Source of the DNA: Pseudozyma flocculosa PF-1 | Lineage: Eukaryota > Basidiomycota > Ustilaginomycetes > Ustilaginales > Ustilaginaceae | Reading direction: 5' to 3' | NCBI RefSeq assembly: GCF_000417875.1 | Contig: NW_006920871.1 | Coordinates: forward strand, 36,489 to 96,228 | DNA: 59,740 nt | Shown: piece by piece, positions 42,989 to 52,391 of the stretch | Position numbering within the stretch: the stretch's first letter is position 1 | Layout of the letters: every line of letters begins with the position of its first letter | The notes under the pieces: model-generated | Database searches by the model: none | Told to the model about the DNA's origin: nothing | The model's input: the letters and a program-made list of their open reading frames with translations, nothing else | Made by a program: the position numbers and the translations under genes

Positions 42989-43741
42989 ATGCCGGGACTC
43001 CGCAACATGGTCGAGTGAGTGCTGCTTCGATCCGTCGCGTGGGTTCAGGTCTGATTCACGCTCCCTCCTTCTGACCTCCGCCTCTGCTCCGTTCTCGACC
43101 CCGACAACAAACGCAGCCTCACGACCCGGACCTCTGCAGCAGCCGGTGGGGCCCAGGAGTCGTCGGTGCACACGGCAGCGGGCGTATCGATCGAGACGGT
43201 GTCGATCCTGCTCATCGTGGTGCCGACGGTGCTCGTCGTGCTGGGCCTATGCTGGGTCCTGTATCGCTTCGGCGACTCATCGATGCCCGACTCGGACCAC
43301 GACGGCGAAGAGACGCGTTCAGATCACCACGACGACGAGGAGGGGGAAGAGGAAGAGACGACGGAAAAGTCGGGCCTACTCTCGTCGTCGTCCTCGCCAG
43401 ACGCGCCGCTGCACTCAAACTCAAACGCTACGACCGGTCAGTGGCGAGCCACGTCCGGCTTCTCATCCACCTCGAGGGGTACCACCACCACCACCGTTCC
43501 ATCGTCGTCGTCGTCAAAACGATCACAGGCCAAGTCCGGCTCGACGTCCGGCTCCATGCCAATGTCAGCCAGCGAGAGGGAGAGGGAGAGGGAGCGTTGC
43601 AAGATCGTCGGGAGCAAGGCGGCGCGCGCCGAGGCGCTGGCGCGCGAAAGGCTGCGGCAGGTCAGCATTGACATGGACGACGTCGACCGGCGCATGCTCG
43701 CGCGCAGCCCGCCGCCCGCGTCGGCGCGCAAGGACGACTAG
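42989..43741 (+). CDS. Small single-pass membrane protein of unknown function
   Basis: Two exons, 42989-43014 and 43117-43741, give 216 residues. The first codes for MPGLRNMV and part of the next codon. One strong transmembrane helix is visible at about 37-57 (TVSILLIVVPTVLVVLGLCWVLY). It is followed by Arg-Phe and a strongly acidic segment (DHDGEETRSDHHDDEEGEEEE), a Ser/Thr-rich region, an (RE)n run, and a basic helical C-terminus (ARAEALARERLRQVSIDMDD). There is no cleavable signal peptide before the helix, so topology is unclear; the acidic and basic tail would probably be cytosolic. I do not recognise the family. The splice junction is supported by a GTGAGT donor and an ACGCAG acceptor and by the absence of any ATG near the helix in the second exon. 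Confidence 0.65.
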
Positions 43742-43990
43742 CAAGTGGAGCCCCCCCGCACGCCCCCATCTTCACGCCCGTCGTGCACACGTTCCGACCT
43801 CCCTACCTCCCTTCGTCTCCCCCGACGTTGCTCCCGAAAAACGAGCGTATCATGCCTTAGCACCTTCTAGGGCCCCGCCCATCCGCCCCCCCTTCGCCAC
43901 AGAGCCATGTATTTGTATCCTCTCCTTCTCGTAGATTCAAGGTGATCATGATTCCAAGGTCCCAGCCAGTCAAGTCAAGGGGGGGCCGTT

Positions 43991-46498
43991 CTATGTCGCG
44001 TCGTCGTCGATCCGCCGCTTTTTCGTCGGTCGCGGCGAGACCAGTCTCGGGTCAATGGCCGTCTCCTCCTCCTCGTCCCACCCGTCGTCGTCGGCGGCGG
44101 CGGCGTCTCTGTCCGTCTCGGTCGGCGAGGTGGGTTCGACGTCCATCCCATCCCGCTCGCCAGCGGCAGACTCGTGGGCGTCGCCTGCCCTCGCGGCAGG
44201 TTGGGGTAGCTGACTGAACTCGAGTTCCTCGTCGCTGTGCACCACTTCCCACTCCGGCAGATGCGTCACGCCCTCCCGCCCTTGCGCATCCTCACCGCCA
44301 TCCGCATCCGCATCCCCATCCGCATCCGCATCCGCATCTGCATCCACCTCCGCTCTCGCTTGGCCGGCTTGACGACGTCGTCGCTTCCGACCGCGCTTCC
44401 TCGCCCTTTGCCGTCTCTCTGGCATCTCGTCAAGCAGCGCCCTGTACCAGTCCCGAGGCACCCATCCATCCTCGGCAGCGACGATCATCTCTTCGAGGTC
44501 GTCCTGCACGGTGCTCGTCGCTCCTCGCCCCCGCAGCCCTGGCGAGATCGGATGCTGGCCGTACCTCGCGGCTGCCACGACGGGGGGCAGAGGCTGCTGG
44601 TATCGGACGAGGTGGTCGGCATCGGAAGGGCGGATCGTCCCGTCGACGGCCGATGTCGCTGCCTGCTCTGCTTCTTTGCCCAGGTGTCGGGCAGGACCGG
44701 GACTGGAGGCGGACGATGTGCTGGGCTCCGTCGGGGCGGCCAGCGACCTCTCCGCTTGTGCGCTCGCGTTCGCATCACCAGCAGCGGATGGTCCGTCCCT
44801 TGCAGCCATGGCGGCGACTCTTGTGCCTGCGTCCGTATCCGCTGCAGAAGGCGACAAGGGCCGCTCCCAAGACAGGGCATCGAATCGCATAGCCCTGGCT
44901 TCGAGCCTCGCCAGGCGCTGCTGGCGGCGTCGCAGGGCAGCCGCGGAGTCTGACGGGTGCCTTTGATCGACATCGTCCAATGCCGGCATGTGCGAATGTG
45001 CAGCCTCGGTGCCTTCAGCGCCGGCTTGATCGGTACCCTGAGGCGATGGATCAGCCGCTGCTGTCGCCGTCGAGTCGTTCTGCAAAGGCTGTTGATTGTC
45101 GAGCTGGCCCTCCAAGGGCGCCTCCTGGTCGGCATGTTCGGCGAGGAGGGCTTCCTGCCAGAAGCGCGTCGCATCGGTCTCCTCGGCTGGCAGCGTCTGC
45201 TGCGGCGCTTGCTTGTCCCGCAACAGCTGGCGGTCTCGAAGGGCCGGCTCCACCATGGCCGCCACGTACTCCTCGACAAAGACGGCGAGCGCCACGAGAG
45301 CGCTCGGATCGAGCCGCCGGTGCATGTCGCTGCGATGACCGACCAGGTGCTGCAGCCACTGGCTGCGGACATGCCCGGAACTCGCAGTTTCGCCGGAGCG
45401 CGAGCGAGAGTCTCCATGCTGAACATTCTCCTCGTCATCGCTGTGCCTCGGGCCCGTATCCTGGGTCGCACCGGCCAAGCGGCCGTTGGATACAAGAGCG
45501 GGTCGTATCATCGCAGCCTCGGACCACGGTCCAAGGTGACCCGCCCGGTGCAGGTACTGCGCGGCGTGATGGTGCAGGCACTCCATGAGCGACGAGTCGG
45601 GCATGGCCGGCGAGGGTTCGGTGGTATCGGGTGCCGTCCATCCGTAGGCGTCTTCGAGGTAGCGCTGCTCTTCGCGCATGTTCCACAGGTCATCGTCTTC
45701 ATACAGGATGGGGGCTCCGACGTCCCGTCGCAAGGCATCGACACCGTCGACTACTGCCTCTGCATCAATGTCAGCGGCGCTGGATGCAGCAGCCGACTCT
45801 GACCCAAGCCGAGACGTCGAGCCGATGCGCTGACGGTGCCGAGAGCGGGAGCGGACCTTGGCTCTCCGGTCGCGATCGCGGGCGCGCTCATAGTCGCGGT
45901 TGGTGAGAGTGCTGCGGACGCGAGCAGCGTCAACGTGTGCTGGAATGTGGGTCGATCGCGATGTTGACATTCGGTCCGCATCTCGCCAGGCCGTGTCGCT
46001 GGTGGCGGCCTTTTGCCGGCCGAGCGCCGACGGACCCGCGACCGGCCCACGGTAGTCGCCGTTCTGGTCGCGGATCAGCAACAGGCTGTCGCTAACAAGC
46101 TGCATATGGGCATCCTGGCCACCAGCTCGCTGCGGCTTCGCTGCCGTCGGTGCTGGGTCGATGGTCGAACCTCGGTGGACGAGATGCGGGCTGGACAGCT
46201 GCGCGGCAGAGGGGCCGTTCCGGGCGCTGCCGATCGCTAGCTTCGAGTGGCTCGCCCTCGACCATCTTCCCGCTGCGAGGTCATAGATGGTCGAGTAGCG
46301 CGGCTGCTTCGGGACTGTTCCTCGAGCAGGCCCGGCAACGCCCGGCGGAGTCTGCGTCTGCGGTTGCGGGGGTAAAGGGTTTGATGAAGGCTGAGGGTGT
46401 TGGAGGGAGTGGTCCTGGACATCTTGCGGCTGGTCGTGCGGCTCTGGCGGCGAGGATGACTCGGCAGCCGCATCCACGGTGGGGGCAAGGGCGCTCAT
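43991..46498 (-). CDS. Nuclear-looking protein of unknown function, start codon overlapping the upstream J-protein stop
   Basis: A single exon of 835 residues begins MSALAPTVDAAAESS at ATG 46498, whose A is the last base of the preceding TGA. Ordered-looking parts are YSTIYDLAAGRWSRAS near 70, MQLVSDSLLLIRDQNGDYRG near 130 and PILYEDDDLWNMREEQRYLE. SLMECLHHHAAQYLHRAG and LDPSALVALAVFVEEYVAAM follow, and later DDLEEMIVAAEDGWVPRDWY. Basic clusters (RKRGRKRRRRQ and a C-terminal RPTKKRRIDDD) look like nuclear localisation signals. A (GAxGCG)-coded Asp-Ala repeat lies between them. The pair of helical segments slightly recalls the RNA polymerase I factor Rrn9 domain, but I would not assign it on this. 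If translation instead starts at Met130 the two genes would not overlap. Confidence 0.65.
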   Translation of the reverse strand: MSALAPTVDAAAESSSPPEPHDQPQDVQDHSLQHPQPSSNPLPPQPQTQTPPGVAGPARGTVPKQPRYSTIYDLAAGRWSRASHSKLAIGSARNGPSAAQLSSPHLVHRGSTIDPAPTAAKPQRAGGQDAHMQLVSDSLLLIRDQNGDYRGPVAGPSALGRQKAATSDTAWRDADRMSTSRSTHIPAHVDAARVRSTLTNRDYERARDRDRRAKVRSRSRHRQRIGSTSRLGSESAAASSAADIDAEAVVDGVDALRRDVGAPILYEDDDLWNMREEQRYLEDAYGWTAPDTTEPSPAMPDSSLMECLHHHAAQYLHRAGHLGPWSEAAMIRPALVSNGRLAGATQDTGPRHSDDEENVQHGDSRSRSGETASSGHVRSQWLQHLVGHRSDMHRRLDPSALVALAVFVEEYVAAMVEPALRDRQLLRDKQAPQQTLPAEETDATRFWQEALLAEHADQEAPLEGQLDNQQPLQNDSTATAAADPSPQGTDQAGAEGTEAAHSHMPALDDVDQRHPSDSAAALRRRQQRLARLEARAMRFDALSWERPLSPSAADTDAGTRVAAMAARDGPSAAGDANASAQAERSLAAPTEPSTSSASSPGPARHLGKEAEQAATSAVDGTIRPSDADHLVRYQQPLPPVVAAARYGQHPISPGLRGRGATSTVQDDLEEMIVAAEDGWVPRDWYRALLDEMPERRQRARKRGRKRRRRQAGQARAEVDADADADADGDADADGGEDAQGREGVTHLPEWEVVHSDEELEFSQLPQPAARAGDAHESAAGERDGMDVEPTSPTETDRDAAAADDDGWDEEEETAIDPRLVSPRPTKKRRIDDDAT

Positions 46499-47211
46499 CA
46501 CTGCGGCGAGCTCTGGCTGGCCAGCACCTTTTGGAGCAAGCGGGTGAGGACCTCGGCGCGCTGACCGGCAGCCAGGCCCATAAAGACTTCGGCGACGCTC
46601 TTGCCCTTTGCGTCGCGGATGCGGCCGAGCTGACCGCCGAGGAAGGCGCCGCCGAGGGCGCCGGGGACGTTGCCGACGATGAAGCCGAGGGCTCCGCCGG
46701 AAGCGCCGCCGACCCACTTCCAGAAGGGGGCGACGCGCTGTACCTCTGGACGGAGGAGCTCCTCGAAGACGTCGGCAAAGACGCCGTCTGCCTGGGGCTG
46801 GTTGGGGTTGGCGCGCTCCGAGCTTCCGTCGTCGGACTCGGTCTTTGGCGCGTCTGAGCTAAAGGCGCCGCGGAAGAAGCTTTCGAAGAAGTTTGCGCTG
46901 GCGCCCTGCTCCTTTTCCGAAAAGTCGTCGTCTTCCTCGGACGAGGCCGAGGAGAAGAAGGACGACGAGGGGCGGGAGGAGCGGAGCTGATCGTACTCGC
47001 GGCGGCGCTGGGAGTCGGAGAGGACGTAGTAGGCGTCTGCGAGGGTCTGGAAGCGCTGGGTGTAGCGCTGTCGCTCCTGGGGGGTTGCGTTTGGGAAGCG
47101 GTCGGGATGGGTGCGGAGCGAGGCGCGCTTGTAGGCCTCCTTGACCTCTGCCGCCGATGCCGTGGGAGAGACGCCGAGGGTGCGGTAGTAGTCGGGGAGT
47201 GGTCCGTCCAT
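46498..47211 (-). CDS. J-domain (DnaJ/Hsp40) protein with C-terminal glycine-rich helix pair
   Basis: Co-chaperone predicted to stimulate an Hsp70. It is a single exon of 237 residues. The J domain is at the N-terminus (MDGPLPDYYRTLGVSPTASA), with the HPD motif in RTHPDRFPN, then TLADAYYVLSDSQRRREYDQL. A Ser/acidic linker carries the aromatic segment NFFESFFRGAFSS, followed by FADVFEELLRPE. The C-terminus has a small-residue, glycine-zipper-like hydrophobic stretch (GGASGGALGFIVGNVPGALGG) and a helix ending QKVLASQSSPQ. Such J-proteins are conserved across fungi and may associate with membranes, but the client is unknown. ATG 47211 was preferred to an in-frame ATG 28 codons upstream because the J domain begins at once. 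The stop overlaps the next gene's ATG by one base (TGATG). Confidence 0.85.
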   Translation of the reverse strand: MDGPLPDYYRTLGVSPTASAAEVKEAYKRASLRTHPDRFPNATPQERQRYTQRFQTLADAYYVLSDSQRRREYDQLRSSRPSSSFFSSASSEEDDDFSEKEQGASANFFESFFRGAFSSDAPKTESDDGSSERANPNQPQADGVFADVFEELLRPEVQRVAPFWKWVGGASGGALGFIVGNVPGALGGAFLGGQLGRIRDAKGKSVAEVFMGLAAGQRAEVLTRLLQKVLASQSSPQ

Positions 47212-48257
47212 TTGGGGAGTGGTCTGGAGTGGGCTGGCCTGTGCTGGACTGCGCTGGACGCAAGGACGACGAGGAGGGATTTCGCGGTAGAGCAACGATG
47301 CCAGGCGAGTGAGGCGAATGTGTTGTGGTGCGCCGGGTGTCTCGGTGGATGTGGCAGGGTGGTGGTGTGGATGGTATGGTGAGGGGAGGAAGCGAGGGAG
47401 GGAGGGAGGGAGAGAGAGGAGCGGCGCCTCTTGTCGATGACCCCAGGGCGAGGCTGAGGGTGAGGGTGGTGGAGGTGCGAGAGAGGAGGCAGCTCCACGG
47501 CAGGGAAAAAGTTTGGGCCGTCGACGTGGAGCCCTTGACTGGCCTGGTCTGGCCTTGGCTGGCCTGGCTGACAGACGTCACCGTGGCCAGCCGCCCGTCC
47601 AGCGGCAGCAGGGTCTTGCCCAGCGTGAAACGACGAGGGCGAGCGTCCACCTCGGAGCCGACGAGGGCCCTCGGCTCTCTTGTCGGCCGGGAGAGTTAGG
47701 TTTGCCGCCCTGCCTGACCCAGCTGAGCGGCCAGGCAGCGCATGGATGCGACCTTGTGCGCCCGCGTTTGGGGCGGTGCCGGCGGCTCGGCCCATGCACC
47801 AGGGCGCCGTGCATGCGCATCCCAGCACGCTACGTACATACACACGCCGCGGTCGAGCACGCTGCTGCCGGCCAGGCCACCAGGTCCTTGTCCGCACGAC
47901 GGCACAACGTGCGAGCCCAAGTGCGTGCGTGCGTGCGTGCGTGCAGCGAGGCAGAGTGTAGACAAACCTTACCGTGGCCGCGTCGGCCCCGATGATGACC
48001 TGTTGGCAAGGGCGAGCGAGTGCGGGGCGCGAGGTCGTCGTCGCAGCCCAAAGAAGGATCGGGTCCGCCCAGGCCGAGGGGCGATGCGCTGCGATGCCGA
48101 GTGAGCGGCGGGCCCCATCGACGCCCTCTACGGTTTTCGATCGGTTTTCTGCGCTGCCAGAGGCCTCGAGGCCAGGCGAGAGCGAGCCTGCTGCGTGGTT
48201 GCTTCTGGCGCGACGATGCGCGATGCCGAGCCGGTTTGGTGCGGCCCCCGCGCCTTA

Positions 48258-48281
48258 GCTTGCTTGCTTGCTTGCTTGCTT
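48258..48281. repeat. (GCTT)6 tetranucleotide microsatellite
   Basis: Six perfect GCTT units in intergenic DNA. Confidence 0.88.
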
Positions 48282-49415
48282 GGGCCTGGCTGCTGGGGCC
48301 TGGATGCTCGGGTGGGTTGGTGCGGCGTGCGTGCGTGTTTCTTTTTTGGGCGTTGCGTTTGATTTCTAGCCTGCTGCAGAGATGCCGCCGGCGAGCGCCC
48401 GCCCATGCCGCTGTCCAGCGCTGTCTGCCGCCGCCGCCGCCGCCGCCTGCCGTTTGGCACGCTGGCAGGGCGTCGTTTGCGTGCCAGCCCGGCCGGCCGT
48501 GTGCTTGCCTAGCCTGCCTCTTTGCCTCGAGGTGTCGGCACCACCGCCGCCGCCTCCGCCGCTGGCCTTTTTGGGTTGCTGCCTGGCTGCCTACTAGGCC
48601 TCATGGTTTGCGATACGGCGGTGGCTTTGGCCTGCCGACGAGTCGACGGTTCTAGCGCGCTCGATGTCCTCGCTCGGACGTCCGACGTCTGGATCCCGGC
48701 GCCTATTATTGTACATCCATGACTACTTGAGCTGCTTCCGCCGGCCTAGCCTAGCCTGTTCTTCGAACGAGCAGGCCCACCGACGAAGCGCCCGCCAGCC
48801 AGCCAGCCAACCAGCCTAGGCGGCCAGAGCGATGACGGGCAAGGAGATCAGAGAGATGCGCCGCACCGCCCCCGCAGTTGGCTGTACGTACTCGCCTCCC
48901 AGACGGCGGACAGAAGAGGCCTGGCCAGGCGGGGCAACGGGCGTACGTGCTGCCAGGGCCCACACAGGCCAGACGAGTGGCTTGCGGCGTGGTTGCTGCG
49001 CCCTAGCGTGGGTGGGTCTTGCCGGGTGGGCAGGCAGGCTGGGCAGGACCGCCGGCCGCGGCGGGGGCCCTACAGTACGTGACCAGCGAGCGAGACGATG
49101 CAACAGAGGCGAGGCCTGGCCGTGACAGGAGAAACAGGCCCCCAAGGAGCTACCGTACCTCGGACGGCCAGCGTGCCGATCGTTGGTCGCGGCCGTCGTG
49201 GCACTACTCTGCTTGTCGCCGCTCGACCGGCTCTCTGGCCTCCCTGCCCAACCCACTTGCCGCCGGCCAGCCCGAGGCCCCCCTGGCTCGTTGCCCTCCT
49301 CTCCCCTCGCTCCTCTTCCCTCGCCCTCCCCTATCTTCCCCCCCCCCCTCCTCTATCATCTCCATCTCCGTCTCCCTCTTCCCCTCCCTGCTGCTTCTCC
49401 TGCTTCACTCGCCCA

Positions 49416-49442
49416 ACCACCACCACCACCACCACCACCACC
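49416..49442 (+). repeat. (ACC)9 microsatellite in the leader of the GPI-glycoprotein gene
   Basis: Nine ACC units that end 81 nt before ATG 49524, within a C-rich tract that is probably transcribed leader. Confidence 0.88.
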
Positions 49443-49523
49443 ATCCCCCTCGAACGACTCGCCGCAGTCTTCGCACCCACAGTCTCTACCGTCTCCCTTC
49501 GCTCTCGCTAGCCCCGCTTCACC

Positions 49524-50815
49524 ATGCTCGCAAAGTCGCTCGGTGCCCTCGTGGGCCTCGCCGCCATGGCCAACGGCGCCGCCGCCGCCGCCTCGGCCGA
49601 CAGCGCCAACCCGCCCAAGTTCTCCTACGGCAACCCCTCGCCCAACTACCCGGGCGTCCAGAGCACCGCCAAAAACGGACCCACCAACCCAAAGGCGCCC
49701 CAGCTCAACACCCCCATCAACCAGCAGTCCGACGCACGCCTCGTCTCGATCAACAGCGTCACCGACTGGTGCACCTTTGGCCCACCCGGAAACGACCAGC
49801 CCATCGGAAACGTCGAGGGCGAGACCGTGGCCTACTGCACCCAGCCCAGGAACAACGCCCGTGTCATTGTACGTGTCCTCTTCCCCCCGCTCGTGTCATT
49901 GGTCGTGAGATGCTGTCCCTGGCTCGAGACTGGCTCCTTGTCCTCATTTTGCTCACGTCCGGACCTCTCCGCCCCTCTTGCCCTCGTCCTCCCTTTCTCA
50001 CCTGCCCCGACGCCGCACAGCCCGACGGCACCATCACGGGCGCCCACTTTGTCAAGACGCCCCTCTACGTCCAGATCATGGCCAGCGGCGACTTTACCAA
50101 GATTGGCCTCGTCGCCGGCGACGAGGGCGGCGAGCTGGACCCGCACGGCGCCACCGAGATGGGCAACCCCGTCGGCGGCAACGTCACCTCCAACGTCTCG
50201 GGCAAGGACGTCTTTTACGAGGAGTGGATGAACTACATCTCGTACAACCAGGTGTGCTTCCGCATCTGCATCGCCGGCAGCGACCAGGCGCCCACGTCGC
50301 TCGAGTGCCAGCACACGCTCGACGAGATGGGCTGCAACTGGGTCATGCCGGGCAACTACCAGGACAACATGTTTGAGACGTGCGACGGCGACGCCGCCTA
50401 CCCGCCGGGCATCTACCCGCAGGGCGACGGCTCCACGTCGACCTTCCAGCAGTTCTTTACCGGACAGTACGTCGTCGACGGCAAGACGATGGCCTTTACC
50501 AACGGCGCCGCCGACCAGGTCACGCCCACCGCCGCCTACTCGACGCCCGCCACGAGCAACTGCGTCACCACCGACACGATCAAGAACGGCATCGCCAGCC
50601 TCGTCAAGAGCTCGTCGTCGTCGACGGCCAAGGCCGCCGGCGCCACGGGCGCAGGCATGTCGACGTCCAAGAAGGCCGCCGCCGCCTCGGCCACCGGCTC
50701 CGGCTCCAGCGGCAGCTCGACCGGCAGCAGCTCGGGCGCCCTCTCGAGCCACCAGCTCCTCGGCCCGGCGCTCCTCTTCGTCGCCGGCCTCTTTGCCGCC
50801 GTCGCCGTCCTCTGA
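49524..50815 (+). CDS. Secreted GPI-anchored glycoprotein, 'macrofage activating glycoprotein' family
   Basis: Two exons (49524-49868 and 50021-50815), joined in phase 0, give 379 residues. The N-terminal signal peptide (MLAKSLGALVGLAAMANGAAA) is clear. The mature domain carries the basidiomycete family pattern: DWCTFGPPG, IGNVEGETVAYCTQPRNNAR, PDGTITGAHFVKTPLYVQI, GGELDPHGATEMGNPVGG, then NQVCFRICIA, LDEMGCNWVMPGNYQDNMFE and ATSNCVTTD, with regularly spaced cysteines and N-glycosylation sites. A Ser/Gly/Ala-rich stalk and a hydrophobic tail (LLGPALLFVAGLFAAVAVL) without a following charged segment indicate GPI anchoring. It is probably a cell-wall or surface protein. Its biochemical role is not known to me; the family name is historical. 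Confidence 0.85.
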
Positions 50816-51338
50816 GCGGGACGTGTTGCCTCGCCTCGCCTCGCCTCGTCTCGTCGCGCCAGGCACCTGTGTGCATCTCCGGCTGCCCTTCTCGCCCCTA
50901 CGCCTACGGCCCCCTGTTCACGAACAGTACCTGCATCCTGCATCCTCCGCCTCGATCCTCGTCTTTTCTTATCCACGTCCCTCGTAGATTCTCCCCAGTC
51001 GTCCTCGTCCTTCCATTTGCCGCAAGGCAAGGTGTCTATTGACGTTGTCCCTTTGCCGCCTTCATGGCCATTCGACCTGGTCCGTTTCCTACGAATACCT
51101 GTCTTTCCCCCCCATTTCTTCGCGCCTTGATCGCAATGCGACAGAGGACGTCTCCCTTTTTTTCGCACCTTCTGACGTTGGTGTGTGCGCGACTGGACGG
51201 GAGGGCTGAGAGCGAGGTGCGAGATAAAGACTCGACGCCAATCGATGACCAGCCAGGGGGGGTTGAGCGGTCATGAAGCCCGACTACGAGACCCAAGTCA
51301 GACCACGACCAAAACGGGAAGGAGTCCGAGTGGGGAAA

Positions 51339-51351
51339 GGGGGGGGGGGGG
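51339..51351 (+). repeat. Poly-G run (13 G) within a G-rich tract
   Basis: Thirteen G, followed by further G4-G6 runs up to 51373, separated by single A or AA. Confidence 0.9.
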
Positions 51352-51695
51352 AGGGGGAAGGGGGGGAGGGGGGAAGAGACTAGGACAAAGTGCGCGGCCA
51401 CGAAAAGCCTCGACTATCGCACTGTGCCTGCAGCGCCAGTAGGCAAGGTGACGGTCCGACGACGGTGTACTTGACCCTTACTGTCGTTGTCGTTGTTGAG
51501 GATGAGGAGGATGGGGGAAGGAGGGGGATGTGCGATGGGACATTGAGGAGGGGGAGGATATTGCCATCCGGTCCGATGGAGAGGGCGGTTGCTAGATGCG
51601 TGGCGTACCTGTTTTTTTTCCCTCACCGAGGGAGATACAAACAAGGGAGATCAGGATCCCGGCCCATCTCATCTCGATGAAAGCGAAGAGGAGGA

Positions 51696-51714
51696 GGGGG
51701 GGGGGGGGGGGGGG
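51696..51714 (+). repeat. Poly-G run (19 G)
   Basis: The longest homopolymer in the window. Its exact length is doubtful in any assembly. Confidence 0.9.
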
Positions 51715-52391
51715 TCAACGGTACCGGGCGGGACACCTAAGAAACGCCTGCACCACCATTTCGACAGAGGGAAAGGGGGAGATGTCGAGGATATCAATGG
51801 GCAGCGCGCCTCCGACCAGACCGACGAGTTGGTCCAGGCTCAGTCGGACCAGTGCATTGACGAGGGTAGATGTGATGGTTTGCCGCATCGTGGTGCGGAG
51901 CCATGCCCTCGCTTCCGTACTGGGTGCTTCGAGTGTGGCGATGGGCAGGGTGGGCGTACTACCGCACCGCACCGCACCGCGCCGCAGCGAGGGATGAAGA
52001 GGGGAAGGGATCAGTATCGTACTGAACCATACCCTGCGAAGAGGAGGAGGAGCCTCGAGGAGGAGGGTGGGGATGGGGATGGGGATGGGCATGGCGACTT
52101 ACAAGCGCAGAGAGAGGTAGTGGAACTCGGTCGGGTGGAACGATTTGCGTTGCGCCGTGTCACCCCTCGCCCTCGCTCGCTTCGTCTTGGTCGCTTCCGT
52201 CACTGGTGCACCAGATGCGGCCGTCGCGGGAGGAGGTGCAGATGACGGCGGGTCTGTGCCGGCATCGATCGGCAAAAAACGAGGGGGGGTGTGGATCATT
52301 CGTTCAGCTGTCCATCGTCGTCTCGTTGTCTACAGCCCAGAATGGGGGTGCATGGTGCGCAAAGGGGGAGGTAAGGCGGGGAGAGAGGGTG

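Larger units (their letters stand above)
47212..49523. other. 2.3-kb divergent intergenic region
   Basis: Holds the J-protein promoter (minus) and the GPI-glycoprotein promoter (plus). It has a GGGA-rich block near 47386-47425, GTGC/GCGT repeats near 47922-47943 and a (GCTT)6 array. (CCG/GCC)n stretches lie near 48427-48450, and an (ACC)9 array is just upstream of the plus-strand gene. No gene is supported. Confidence 0.6.
50816..52391. other. Intergenic region between convergent genes with G-rich tracts
   Basis: About 1.6 kb between the GPI-glycoprotein stop and the tRNase Z stop, long for a convergent pair. It contains CTCGC repeats just after the stop, two long G runs, and repeated CACCG near 51964-51982. 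No coding gene is supported; any RNA gene would need expression data. Confidence 0.6.

Noticed and set aside
46498..47211. Splicing that would fuse the J-protein to the downstream nuclear-type protein
   Set aside because: The only phase-compatible donor near the J-protein end is a poor GTCAGC, the other candidate introns are 27-50 nt, and the J-protein already has a complete-looking C-terminus.
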